A DNA stretch of 64,000 bases from Atrichornis clamosus (lineage: Eukaryota; Chordata; Aves; Passeriformes; Menuridae), in the NCBI GenBank assembly GCA_013400975.1, contig WBMZ01003466.1:270501-334500 (forward strand), written 5' to 3'. A program made the position numbers and the translations under genes. Below, piece after piece: positions 12,704 to 23,800 of this stretch (its first letter is position 1; the number at the start of each line of letters is the position of its first letter). The notes below the pieces were generated by a model. The model had not been told where the DNA came from. It saw only the letters and a list, made by a program, of their open reading frames with translations, and ran no database searches.

Positions 12704-12778
12704 ATTTTTTTCGTACTTCTTTTTTCCTTTTTTTTAAAATTTTCTTTTCTTTTTTTTTTTTTCCTTTGTTTTTTCCCC
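12704..12778 (+). repeat. T-rich low-complexity tract
   Basis: About 75 bp dominated by T with scattered C and one short A interruption. It is the third such tract within 800 bp. No retrogene sequence lies upstream, so it is not read as a reverse-strand poly(A) tail. Confidence 0.8.
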
Positions 12779-14093
12779 TACTGTATAAAAATTAACCAAA
12801 ATGCTTGACCCAACCAACAAACTGTATGGCAGAAGACCCAACCCTGCCTGGACGATGTTCTGTTTCTCTTGATAAAACCTACAGGGAAAAAAATGCAAAT
12901 CAATATATATATATGTCTATGCTAATTTTAAAAAGTAATTAAATGTTCTTCAGGATTCTGGGAACCTGGGAAGCAATGTTTGAACCTAGCAGGGTTTTTG
13001 CAGCCAATATTTATATTACCAGCCCTTCAGCTTCTGCACCCAGTGTCCCTGCCAGTCCTTCAGCGGGGAACCAGCTCCATTCCATGGAGAAATGCAACAG
13101 TTTGGATGGTTTTCCATGCCTGAGGTAGCAGCACTCACTGTATTTATCGTCACTGTGCCGCTAAAGAGCTCGGATGGCATGGTAGGAACCCAGGGCAAAT
13201 CTGAAACCACAACGTTTCCCTTTAATAAATCGTGTGGGACGAGCTGGATGGCCCTGGAGTTTCCATGGGAATTTTGTTGGAATGAGATAAGCTGGTTTTT
13301 ATGAAGAAAAATGTCGTTTTCTCTCACTCAGTGCCCCTTTCCTTGCAGAACAGACCTGGCTTAACCCTGGCAAACGAGACCATTTGGACCTTGTCATTCC
13401 TCATGTCCTGGCTCTATTTTTTTTTCCCTTATCCACTTGTACGGAGGATAAGGACGATGAACAGAAAAAGGAGGAATGCTGATTCCATCCTGCCCCTTCA
13501 GTAACACCAATCTGCTGGGATTTAATGATCGGTGAACAAAGTGGCTGCGTCTCTGCAAACCTAAATACACCCCGTATTGTGCTTTGGCTTTGAACCCTTG
13601 CCCAGTCTCTGCTCAAATTCTTCTGGTAAAGCGAACAGATTTTTGCACTGTTTCCAATCTGCTCAGACTTATTTGTGAAAATGTTTTTTCATTCCAAAAT
13701 GTAAGCACGCTATATTTTACAGCCTTGTGAGTCTGCAAATTGCAAATAACGCAGCCCATTGGTGTCGTCAAGCCACAAAATAAAATACTAAACCCTAAAC
13801 AGAACTTCAGAGTGCTTGAGCATTCTTATGCTGCAACAGCAAGCTGCTCCCCGTTTTTATTATGACATTGTTCCAGGAGCTGCTAAAACTCATAAATCAA
13901 AGGCCATAATAGCTCTGAAACTCAGGGAAATTGTGGGGTTTGTTTGCTTGTTTTGCTTTTTCCTGCTCCCGAGGAAAACATTTCATTAAAGTTTTTAACA
14001 AACAGGTGAACAACTGAATGGCTGAGCGGCTGGCTTTCAGTCACACAGCCGGGGCTCCTTGCAGCAGCACAGTTTATTCTCACAAAATTACAG
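12779..14093. other. Unique noncoding sequence
   Basis: Single-copy sequence. It contains an octamer-type ATGCAAAT at 12894-12901 followed by a short TA repeat at about 12903-12913. No exon or RNA gene is recognised. The open frames here (60-103 codons) overlap on both strands. Confidence 0.45.
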
Positions 14094-14178
14094 TTTTGGC
14101 CTTTTGGCCTTTTAAAACCTGAGTCTGGCTTCTCGCAAGAAAGAGGTGTATCGAGAGAGGTGTAAAGAGAGGTATAAA
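14094..14178 (+). repeat. Two short degenerate tandem repeats
   Basis: TTTTGGCC is duplicated head to tail at 14094-14109. From about 14139 to 14178 a unit of roughly 12 bp built around AGAGAGGTGTAA occurs about three times with small changes. Both look like local replication-slippage products. They lie just upstream of a CR1 relic. Confidence 0.7.
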
Positions 14179-14232
14179 GTCTGCTGGCCAGTCTGTACAA
14201 AGCCAAATTTTGCCCTTTGTTTCGGTTCCCGC

Positions 14233-14376
14233 GGAAGGAATCCCTCCCAGTGAGGGAGGGCAGGCCCTGGCTCAGGGTGCCCAGAGCAGCTGTGGCTGCC
14301 CCTGGATCCCTGGGAGCGTCCCAGGCCGGGCTGGACGGGGCTGGGAGCAGCCTGGGGTAGATCCTGAGATTCTGTG
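14233..14376 (+). repeat. CR1 LINE 3' end, sense, with internal deletion
   Basis: The sequence begins GAAGGAATCCCTCCCAGTGA and runs through the CR1 text GGCTCAGGGTGCCCAGAGCA, CTGTGGCTGCCCCTGGATCC and GGCTGGGAGCAGCCTGGGGT. It then jumps directly to GATTCTGTGG, a tail-like remnant. The roughly 70 bp holding GTGTCCCTGCCCATGGCAG and TTAAGGTCCCTTCC in other copies is missing. The minus-strand frame 14112-14384 is CR1-derived. Confidence 0.9.
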
Positions 14377-16879
14377 GCTACCAAGGCTAAAGTGGCACAA
14401 AACGCAGGGCACTGGGCAGGCTGGGTGTCTGCATGGACACTCAGTTAGGGGTTTTCACGTCGCACCTCCCAGCCCCAGCACGGGGGATATCCTCAAACGT
14501 AAACACCAACTCACATTAAACTCTCTGTTTCTTGGCAAAACGTCCATCCAGAGTCACGTTTTCCCGCAGTGTTTTGATTTGCTCGTTTCAACGGGATTTA
14601 CTGAAGTGTTTTGGAAAACTCGCATCATAAAAATGAAGATTTTTTGCCAACTGATCATAATCTGCTGCATTTGATATTTGAACCACGGTTGGCAGTCACT
14701 TCACTAAATCACCAGCGTAGCAGGGCAGCTGGAAAATGTGAACCAAATAGGTTCAGGATAAAAGAAAAAAAAAAAAGTTAAAAGATGCAAAAGTTATCAT
14801 TTTAAATATAATTTTGTCACAATTCTGCAGGGTCTGAGTTAAAAATTTTCAATCTTTGAGTTTGCAGCACTGCAACAAAGTCACCTAAAACTTTTTCTGT
14901 TTGCTGTCTGGGAGCCCCATCCAAAGTCCATTAAAATGCAAGGGGATTTTTCTAGATTTTGGGTAAGGATTAAAACCCCAAATAGGCACAAAAAAGTCAG
15001 GACAATGGGAGAAGGTTTGTCCCCATCCAAACACGCCCTGGCTCTGGCGCAGGCAGGGATTTACCTGAAGTGCCAGTGCTGCCCTGGGCAGGAATCCTGA
15101 GCTGGGGTCAAAGTGCACAAATCTCTGACACAAATACTCATGTGGGCCAGTTTTAGAAACTTTGAACTTCTTCTCCAAACATTTGTTCTCGGGCTCAATC
15201 ACACATATGTTCTCAGAAAGCAAAAGAGAGACGGGATCCAAGCGGAGCCAAAGGGAATGTGTTCAAAAATCTCAGCAAATATTAACAGAACGTATTTATT
15301 TATTTGCAGTTCCTGTCTGTCTCGAGCATTAGCAGCAATAATCAAGAGAAATTTCAAGCACAGCCAGCTCCCGATATCATATCTGCTTATCCCAATGTTT
15401 ATTTTTTCCCATCCTTTCCAGCTTAGATTAATCACTCTAGTGTATAAATTTAAAATGGACTTTAAATTATGAAAGTTCCTATTTCAGGCAGTTCTTGTAC
15501 CTGTGCTTCACTTTGTTCTAGCTGGAGTGAAAACAACCTATGAAAATAAGCCAAGCTTTTAAAAAACCACCTTGTGCAAGGAGGAGGAGAAGCTCCCCCA
15601 GCAGTTGTAGCATGCTGTTTTCATAATTGGATGTTTTGCATACTGCCAGCATTTCAAATATGGTTTCAAGTCGGAAGAGTTTTGCCTTTTTTTAATCTTC
15701 CTGCCTTGCTTGGTGCATAATCTCCTGCTCAACACAGCTTTCTATTGATTGGTCATAGTGCTGCTCGCAAACTTACTGTTCACTCACATCTGTTACTTTT
15801 CATATGGGCCCTTAATCCCCCGCAATTAACTCAGGGCAGGCCTGATTTTCCCAGACTTCAGGGTTTAGCAGGGGCTCCTCCCTCTCTCACCAGAGGTGCT
15901 CCGCACGAGGCTGCGTCCTGCGAGGGCTACCTTGGGTTCAAGGAGGTCTTACGAGTTATGAAATGCTGTAACTGGGTTTGCTGGAACTGAGCCGAAAATT
16001 GCACCTAAGGAGATGTGATCAACCTCCTCCTGATACGCCCACGTGGGCGGTGTCTGACGATGATGGCCCAGGCACAGCTAACCAGGTACTGATCGCCGGG
16101 GAGAGGCCTCCCCCTGCCCAACCTGTGCAAACCAGCCCCGTTCGTATAAAGCAGAGCAGACTTTCATGGACCCAGAGGGGGACGGTCAGGCCCAAGGGCT
16201 GCACTGATGCACCCAAATAGGTGTTTTGTCTGAGGGGTGCTTGCTGGGGCTCTGTCAGGAGGGTTTTGCACTGAGCTGCTCTGAAGAGTTCCTCCTGGGC
16301 TCATCTTGGGAATCATCCTTTCCTTGCGCTAAAACCCCGCAAGATCTTCGGATCTCCCAGCCCACAAAGCTCCAGAGGTGTGGGGGTGCTCAGGGGCCCT
16401 GAGCTGCCTCCTGAGCCCTCTGGGATCGCCTTGCCAGGCACCAAAATTCCCTAGACAGACCAAATTGCTGATTTCCTTGGGATCAGCTCCTGGGGCTGGT
16501 TAATGCAGGTGTGGACACAACAAACACCATTCCCTTGTACCCCAAATGTCACAGGGATAACCCACCAGAGAACTCTTGATATCAGCACAGAACCTCGCTT
16601 GGACAGATCCCGAGCCTGTACTTTGCAAAACTGGTGAGGTCTGCTGGCGGTTCATTAAAATTATTAATGTAATTAGATTAAAAAATAATGGAGGAGATAC
16701 TCTGCAGCCATAAATATTCCTGGCTCCTCTAGCCAACAAGTTATACTTGTTTACACCAGCCCAGGAACCGAACAGTCCAATGCAATGAAATATTTCCTGC
16801 GGAGCAGCCTGGGGGGAGAGAGCCCTGCACAGCAGAGCCCCCAACAGATCCCGTGTCACCTCTGCCAGGGGTCATGCCA
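14377..16879. other. Unique noncoding sequence
   Basis: Single-copy sequence, AT-rich to about 15800 and more GC-rich from 15830 to 16500. Open frames up to 119-154 codons occur on both strands, with no recognised domain. The 154-codon plus-strand frame at 14210-14674 starts inside the CR1 copy. No further repeat is recognised. Confidence 0.45.
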
Positions 16880-16902
16880 GCCCTGCCCTGCCCTGCCCTG
16901 CC
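16880..16902 (+). repeat. CCCTG pentanucleotide repeat
   Basis: About four and a half head-to-tail copies of CCCTG. Confidence 0.9.
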
Positions 16903-16949
16903 AAGGAAGTCTGCTCCTGGCTCACACTGGGGTTCCAACAGGCCACGCC

Positions 16950-17420
16950 AGACATTTTAAGCAAAAGAAATAAGTTCTCTCTTGGGAATCCTCTTGCCAG
17001 CATGGAGCGAGCAAAAGGCGCCGGGCAGGGACTGGGGCAATTCAAGCAAGAGCCAGATGTTGCTGCCCTGAGACAAGGAGCTGACGAAGGAAAGGGAAGA
17101 GGAGCCAGAAGGGTCACCTGGGCACAGGGGGAGCCAACAAGAGATGGCACAGACCCCTCGAGCCCCCCCAGCTGTCCCCGTGTGTCTCTGTCCCCATCCT
17201 CCCCGCAGCCCACTCCACAAACACCTCCGTGCCCACCATTTTCATTTCCATTTAAACGACAGTCCAAGCACAGGCTGCTGTGCATGCGAGCTCTCATTTG
17301 GGTGCAATACCTGCTGCGGTTCTGGGAATTTGGGAAGTGATGCTGTGTGTGCTACGGCTGGAGCTGGAAGGGGAAGAGAGGACGGCGACGCGGGTTTCCC
17401 AGTGCAATAAACAAGTAAAA
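16950..17420. other. GC-rich block, no gene recognised
   Basis: A GC-rich stretch where plus-strand frames (17002-17340 and 17144-17410) and minus-strand frames (16872-17297 and 16957-17220) are open together, which indicates composition. The translations are Pro/Ser/Gly-rich without a recognisable domain. Confidence 0.35.
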
Positions 17421-18399
17421 CACGCATTATTTGCAGCTGTAGGACTGCCAGGTATTCAAACGTGGCTTTGTGCTGGGAGATAGCAGCCAATTTATTCACG
17501 AAAATCCCGATTTTTGCAAAAGGCTGTGTCCTGTCTAAAGCCAGCACGGGTTTGCTGTAATGATTAAGCCTCAAGTTTTCTCACATCTGTGAGGAATGCT
17601 TAGACATTCAAGTTTAAAAATAAAAATATCACTCTGGGCAGGATTTTAACATTTTTTTGAGGGAGTGTGGGATGATGGGTGGGTGGATTAGATAGTAATC
17701 AGTTGAATAAACTCAGCTGAGCTTTGAAAGTTAAACTTCAAGCTCTACAGGAAGATTTGCATGGTGGGACATTAAAAAAGAGTTTAATTGTGCCTGGCAT
17801 GATCTGGGTTTATTAAGGTGCACCAGTATAAATGCACTTTTTATGCAATCATGTTTATGAGATATCCAAGTGCTTTAAAAACATATAAATGACTTAATAA
17901 CATGCCTGAGAATTCAAGGAGTAAAATTGATAGACAGGAAACTCCAGCACAGAAGGGTTGGGTTAAGTGGGACTAGGAGGGAGCAAATTCCACTTTGGGG
18001 AATTAAGTGAATGAAATTTGTCCTGCTGCTTATTGCCAGAGGAGGAGGCAGAATTTCCTTCCCAACAGAAATGTCATTAGAGAACATAAATACCAGCTAA
18101 CAAAAAGCAATATTTGGATGTATTTAAGGCATGTTTCCCTCTGTTGCCCATTTTGCAGACGAGAACTGCATCGGTGCATTCAGATGCTGCTGCTATATTT
18201 AGCACTCTTTTATCCTCCACCCTTTTCTGCCTCTTGCCACACATAAAGATCCAAAGAAACATCTTTCCAGAGCATGTAAAGAAGCAACTAATGATATGCT
18301 ATCGAGGAAGAAGTGTTCTCCTAGAGGAGACAGTTTCCTTTCAGAGGCACTAAAACAAAACCTCTATTGAATTCTTGCTCGTTGCTTCATATCATTGCC
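17421..18399. promoter_or_regulatory. AT-rich, possible conserved noncoding segment
   Basis: The part at about 17580-17950 is AT-rich, has no repeat text, and holds several short sites of developmental-factor type, such as GATTAGATAGTAATC, TTTATGCAATCATG and TTTATGAGATA. Such composition is typical of vertebrate conserved noncoding elements but is not proof. No open frame or RNA structure is recognised. The call is inference only. Confidence 0.22.
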
Positions 18400-18427
18400 T
18401 TTTTTATTTTTTTTAAATTTTTTTTTT
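18400..18427 (+). repeat. T-rich low-complexity tract
   Basis: Near-pure T with short A interruptions. Confidence 0.8.
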
Positions 18428-20754
18428 AAACCACGCTGAAAATTGCACATGCTGGCACGAGACTGAACAGCGTGCTCCAGTATTTCCACACCCAGGCTGG
18501 CATTTATTCCTGAATCATGAGAAGGGATCATTCCTAACCCAAGTGTTCAGAACACAATTCAGGAGGTCACTCCTTGGGAGGAATTTTCTTTGTTACAAAG
18601 GTTTTTGCTCTTGGAACTCCCCAGATGCTACAGTTCATTTCCCCCCCATGAATATGAATTTATCGTGAGGATGCCACTGATGCATAATCCGGCTGGTTAA
18701 ATGTTCTAGTGGAAACAAAATATTCCAGGAATCTTAAACATTCACTGGAAAGATAGGCTAAAAGAGCTTTTCTAATACCAGTGACAGAGCATGGTGCACT
18801 AAGCATTTGCAGTGAAATAAAAAATAGGTTTATGCTGCCTGCAAATCCAGCATTTCCCTGCCTGGCAGAGCCTTCCCCAAGCCCTGTGGAAAGCCAGGTA
18901 ATGTTTGCAGCTTGCCAGATGTGGCAGGTCTCTACTAAATGTTGCATTGCACTGTTACAAGCCCTTGCTTGTGTTAACTTGTTGTGTTTGAAAGCAAATT
19001 TGCAAGCGAGTGGAACTTGTATCCCTATCTGTCAATAATTCCTCATCACACCCCACAAAAAGTCGTGGCTTTCCTTTTTCCCCACCCCCTGAATGCGAAA
19101 TTGCAGTAAATCAGTCAACAGCACTGTTTAGCATATAAAGCAGAAAACTTCAAAGCCAGGCAGCCTTTTCTCTCCACCTATGAAATTCCAGACCGTGCTC
19201 CTAAATTCAGGGAAACCTACCCGTCCTTTCTTCTTGCAATTCAGCAAGCCTTGGCCGTGCATGTTAAAGGCTGCCGGCAGCTCACAGTGTTCAAGAGTGG
19301 ACGGATTAAAATGACATTTGGGGAAAGCACCCTTTCTACACTGCGCGAGGAACGCTGCCAGCCCCGGAGCGCTGTGTCACGCCAGCTGAGAGCCCCTTCC
19401 CCACCTGAAGTGGATTTTTATTGTTTGCCTTTCTGAGTGCCATTTCTAGATTTTTTCCTCTTTTGCTAGGACTTTCCTCAAGGTTGCTGAAGGGATGTAT
19501 TCCCATATGTCATCTCTCCCACTTTTTTCTTTTCCTTTCCATGGACTTGTCTTTTACCAAATCTTCAGCTTTGGACATATGGAATCACCAAGGAAGTTAT
19601 TTTAACTCCACAGTGCAGGGGAAGGGTTGCCCCTGTTCTTAGACTATAATATGCTAATATTCATCTTATATAAGATAGCGTAATAATATATTAAAATTCT
19701 CCTCCTGTCAAAATAAAATAATAATTTATTTATCCCAAATAAACAAAACCCCAACAACTTGCCCAGGTTAAATGATGTTTCCATATCATGATATTGGATG
19801 TGAAGGGTTATCTGTATGTTTTTTTCAGCTGTAGCATTGGCAAGACATTCCCACCCCTTTTCCACCCCCTCCCCTCTTTCCTGCCATGGCCAGACTTCAC
19901 CACTCTAATTTATATAGATTAAAATGTCTATGAGATCTATAAAACTGTGTTGGAACCCAGATCATCCAAATTACCCTTTAAAGCAAATTTCTTCCCTGAA
20001 GCAAACATATCATCAGACTGCGCCCTGCATCCCCCCAGTGCTGCCAGCAATCCATCCAGGGGAGGAGCCTGGATTGGGAGATGGCTATTTTCTGCAGCTG
20101 AAATTAATTTCTTTGCATGGAATCAGCATGAGGTCTGTGCACCATCCAGTAACTGCTGAACCCTGATGATATTACATTTCTTCACTCTTATTTTAACCAG
20201 TTAGTTATCACAACGATTTCCCTCCTGCTTCACTGTGTAATGGTATCAAGAATTCCTGCATTTACACCCCAGGCTCCTGTGAACTGCTGAAATCTGGCCT
20301 TTATGTCTACATTACATTCACAAACCTCTCCTTTGGACACATTGCCCTTTCCCTCACGTGCAGCTTTCCCTGGGCCTGGCCCACAATCGCTGGAACCAAA
20401 AGAAAAATCCTCCGTGATTTTGAGGCCGTGCCCGGTGTGCACTGAGAGGCAGGGAAAAGGTGGGATAAGCATTACACCACAGGCCTAAAGGGATATGCTG
20501 CAAGACATCTTCTTTTGATAAAAATACGTATTTAATTAAAAGCAATAGCCTCGAAACCCAGATGTTTAACAGGACCTGCGCTCTTTCACTAACAGGCCAA
20601 ATAAACTCCCGGCTCAGCCTTCACAGAGATTTATTCACAGGGAAGAGTGTGATGTTAATGGCGCTTATCAATGTAAACAATTCCTACTGGCTGCTCAGGG
20701 GTTACACAGTGAACAACTTCCTGAGCAGGCTCTCAAGTGACCGGGCACAGGAGT
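18428..20754. other. Unique noncoding sequence
   Basis: Single-copy AT-leaning sequence without a recognised gene or transposable element. Open frames are under 100 codons. The segment 19640-19760 is very AT-rich. Confidence 0.45.
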
Positions 20755-20891
20755 TTCAGAAGTATTATTATTAGTGCTATTCAGAAGTATTATTAGGACT
20801 ATTCAGAAGTATTATTATTAGTGCTATTCAGAAGTATTATTAGCACTATTCAGAAGAATTATTAGTACTAATCAGAAGTACTTATCAGTAC
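20755..20891 (+). repeat. Minisatellite with alternating 25- and 22-bp units
   Basis: Six head-to-tail units start with TTCAGAAG and continue with TATTATTAG-type sequence ending GTGCTA, GGACTA, CACTA or TACTA. Unit spans by eye are 20755-20779 (25 bp), 20780-20801 (22), 20802-20826 (25), 20827-20848 (22), 20849-20870 (22) and 20871-20891 (21, degenerate). The first four units alternate 25/22/25/22, which suggests duplication of a 47-bp dimer. The array abuts a CR1 3' end. Confidence 0.92.
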
Positions 20892-20899
20892 AACCAGAA

Positions 20900-21001
20900 C
20901 CTGGTCTACTGGAAGCTGCCCCGGCCCAGAGGAGGTGGAACGAGGTGATCTTTAAGGTCCCTTCCACCCCAAACCATCTGGTGGTTCTGTGACTCTGTTC
21001 C
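20900..21001 (+). repeat. CR1 LINE 3' end, sense, about 100 bp
   Basis: The text CCTGGTCTACTGGAAGCTGC corresponds to the CR1 segment before the conserved GCCCATGGCAG block, which is missing here. It is followed by GAGGTGATCTTTAAGGTCCC, TTCCACCCCAAACCATCTGG and a decayed tail GGTTCTGTGACTCTGTTCC. It is a very short 5'-truncated relic directly downstream of the minisatellite. Confidence 0.9.
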
Positions 21002-21149
21002 AGGTGAGCAGCACAGCTATCCGTGCACACTTGTTTGTGAGAGCGGGATTCAGAGGTGTGAACGATGCTGGGTTTGCAGAATTGGGGCCGATTTGTGCGC
21101 TCTGATGCGGCAATCAGAGCAGTCTGACAATCCGCCCTTTCTCACGCCG

Positions 21150-21700
21150 GTTAGCCATCAGGCTGGCTTAAGTGCGGGGCTGAACTGCGCTGCCCCTGCT
21201 GCGTATTTTAGTCCACGCAGCACAACGGGGCACGGAGGAGGCTGACAGCAGCAGAGCCCTTGCAGCCCAGACTGCAGGGGCGCCTCAAGGTCCCAGAGCT
21301 CTCAGGTCTTTGCAGAACCCCCCTTCCCCACTGCGGGGAGGCGCAGAGGCGCCGGCGCAGCCCGCGGTGTGCCCTGAGCTGCAGCTCGGAGCCGGCTGGG
21401 CGCTGGTGCTCAGGCACACGGAGCTGCAGCAGTGCCACCAGCTCCCGTCCCCGCTGTGTTCCTGTCCCCAGCGCCCTCCCGGCCCGGCACAGGGCCCTGC
21501 GCAGCTGCAGCCCCCCGGCTGGCTGCGGCGGGTGGGCCAGCAGTGCCCCCCAGCTGGACGGACCTCTGTCCGCGCAGGAGTGTCCGGGGCGGCGCAGGGC
21601 AGAGGCTCGGCTGCACCGCCGGGTGAGGTGGGCTGGGGAGAGCTGCTGCCAGCCCACACACCCACCTCCGCTGCAGGAGCGCGTCCCAGGTTACTGGGGA
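21150..21700. promoter_or_regulatory. CpG island, candidate promoter
   Basis: About 550 bp of high-GC sequence in which I count roughly 40 CpG dinucleotides by eye, giving an approximate observed/expected ratio near 0.6-0.7. That meets common CpG-island criteria. Frames on both strands are open through it (225 codons plus at 21260-21937, 165 plus at 21310-21807, 149 minus at 21208-21657), which is expected of GC-rich DNA. None of the translations has a domain I recognise. A donor-like GTGAGG starts at 21623 on the plus strand. An 8-bp inverted repeat, TGCTGCGT at 21197-21204 and ACGCAGCA at 21215-21222, lies near the left edge. It may be a promoter with a first exon, an orphan CpG island, or a GC-biased patch. 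Confidence 0.4.
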
Positions 21701-21995
21701 TGTGTTCAGCAGCAATATCTGTTGGGCATTGCCCAGCACCAACAGAGACTGAGGATTCCCTTGTGTTTTGGGAACTGTGGTGGCAGCTGTTTCCAAAAAC
21801 CCATTAAAAAAATGTGCACTTTCAAAATGCACCAGACCCAAACCCTAAGTCTAAAGGTCCAGAATCTTCTCTCTGATGAAACCAATCTCATGATTCACTT
21901 TTTTGTGTCACTCTCCAGCTGTTGGTACTTGCTGTGAGGAGGAAGGCACAGCTGTGTGACTCATGGTGTCTGTGGGGAAAGGGGGGTGCAGCTCA

Positions 21996-22021
21996 TGTCT
22001 GTCTGTCTGTCTGTCTGTCTG
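21996..22021 (+). repeat. TGTC tetranucleotide microsatellite
   Basis: About six and a half uninterrupted copies of TGTC. Confidence 0.95.
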
Positions 22022-23707
22022 CAGCTGAAAGGGGACAGACTCAGCAGCACTCACTGGCAAAGGCATCATAGCCAAAACACAGAGTTTAAATTCACTGCAT
22101 CCTGTTGATACTGAGTTCTATCATTTCATCAGGAACCAACATCTCTTTGGAACCCATTCAGCTTCGTCCTCAGCTACTCCTGTATTTGTTTTAAAAGAAC
22201 TCTGAATTTCAACAATTCAGAATTAATTCCTTTCTTTCACCATGTTAAACAGGTACACGAAGATTTTATTCTCTATCCCACTATCCTGATGGGATTTTTG
22301 GTAAGTTATAAATGTTTGCATTAGCAGATGGTGATGTTTTATCCTCCATCATAGGTCCTTAAATAGATTAAGTCAATGTTGTCAAACCCAGGGGAATTAA
22401 GGAAAGTCAGGCACACAGGAAACCTTATGGCCTGTGACAAATCAATACCTTTCTTAATCTCCATTAACATTGGGATTTCTACTCTAAGGAGCTAATTGCA
22501 ACAATTCCTGGTCTCCCTTCTGATTTTGATGCTGAATTTCGAAGACAGGGTCTTGATTATCCCTCGTTGTTGTGGTTCCTCGTTTTTAGGAAGAAATGGG
22601 ATATGAAAAGACTCCTGCCCACTAAGCTAACGGGATGCTACCACCCTACACAAATGCCCTAATACTGAGGTGACAGGCGGGCCCTGCTCCCTGCCTGCCT
22701 CTGAGCAACGTCCCATCCCAGAGGAATCCGAATCAGAGCCTCAAAACGCTGCTCCCCCATCTGGAGCCAAGCCCAAACCACAGAGTTGTGGGTTATTCTG
22801 GTGCCTTGTCACTGAACAGTTCATGTTCCCCAAACCTGCCCTGGACAGACATTCTCGGCCTCTCCCCACTGGGTTCACAAAACTCCCCCGTGCAGTGCAA
22901 GGATTTTGTCACCAGTACCTCACCGTTTTTCAGCTGAACTGGGACAGATCCACAGCTTGTGCAAGCTTGTGCTTTTTTCTGTGTCAACATCAATTTAAAA
23001 CATTTCCCCTGCATTGTGGTTAATTGCAGTGGCCATCTGGATTAAACGCAGAAGCCAAATCTGCATTAATAACTCTTTCCACCTGGGATAACCCATCTGC
23101 ATTACCCAAGCAGGCAGTTCCAGTAGCATCAGTTCCAGTTTTTCTCCAGCCACAGGCCCACACACTTCTGCTCTTTGAAGCATCGAGAAGAAGGCAGTTC
23201 ACGAAGCTGCTGCCAAATGAAACAAAGCAAACCTTTCCCTGAGTGTGAACCAAAGGTAGAATATGTGAAAAAAATAAATAGGAGATATATCCAAAGTTTA
23301 TTTTAACTTTTACCCAATTTGGACTTTTTCACCCCAAGGTTAGGTGTTCCCAGGATTAAGAAAAGCTGAAAATCATTGCTCAATACTTTAAAAAGAGAGA
23401 AAACCACACCTAAGGACTCTAAATCAAAGACAGATTCCTGTTCCCCTCACCTAATCCTGCTCAGGAACATGAGAGAAAAATGTGATGGTGGGTGGGCATT
23501 AAAAACCAAACCAGAAACATATTTGCCTACTTTGATGGATAAATGCCAAAATCTTTTGATCGAGCAGCTCCGTGCTTTGCAAGACCCTCAGTCAATCGCT
23601 TCCTCACCCACCCACCAGACAAGAAAATTCCATCGAATTCCAGCTGGGGAGTGTCCTCAGGTTAATTCAGCCTGGCAAACCCAGTCAAGGCTTCTCATTG
23701 CCGAAGT
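22022..23707. other. Unique noncoding sequence
   Basis: Single-copy sequence with no recognised gene or repeat. The plus-strand frame 23376-23951 (191 codons) runs from unique sequence through the next CR1 relic and is not credible as a gene. Confidence 0.45.
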
Positions 23708-23800
23708 CCCAGAACCCCAGAATGGTTTGGGTTGGAAGGGACCTCCAAGACCATCTCCTTCCACCCCCTGCCAAGGGCAGCGACAGCTCCCGCCAGAAGT
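23708..23800 (-). repeat. CR1 LINE 3' end, antisense, about 90 bp
   Basis: On the plus strand the tail remnant AGTCCCAGAACCCCAGAATG is followed by GTTTGGGTTGGAAGGGACCT, CCAAGACCATCTCCTTCCAC and CCCCTGCCAAGGGCAGCGAC, and the match fades near 23800. Only the extreme 3' end of the element is present. Confidence 0.9.

Noticed and set aside
12704..12778. T-rich tract as a reverse-strand poly(A) tail of a processed pseudogene
   Set aside because: No gene-like sequence or target-site duplication is visible beside it.
21260..21937. 225-codon plus-strand open frame, the longest in the window
   Set aside because: The CpG island beneath it is open in up to three frames on each strand. The Arg/Pro/Ser/Cys-rich product has no recognised domain.
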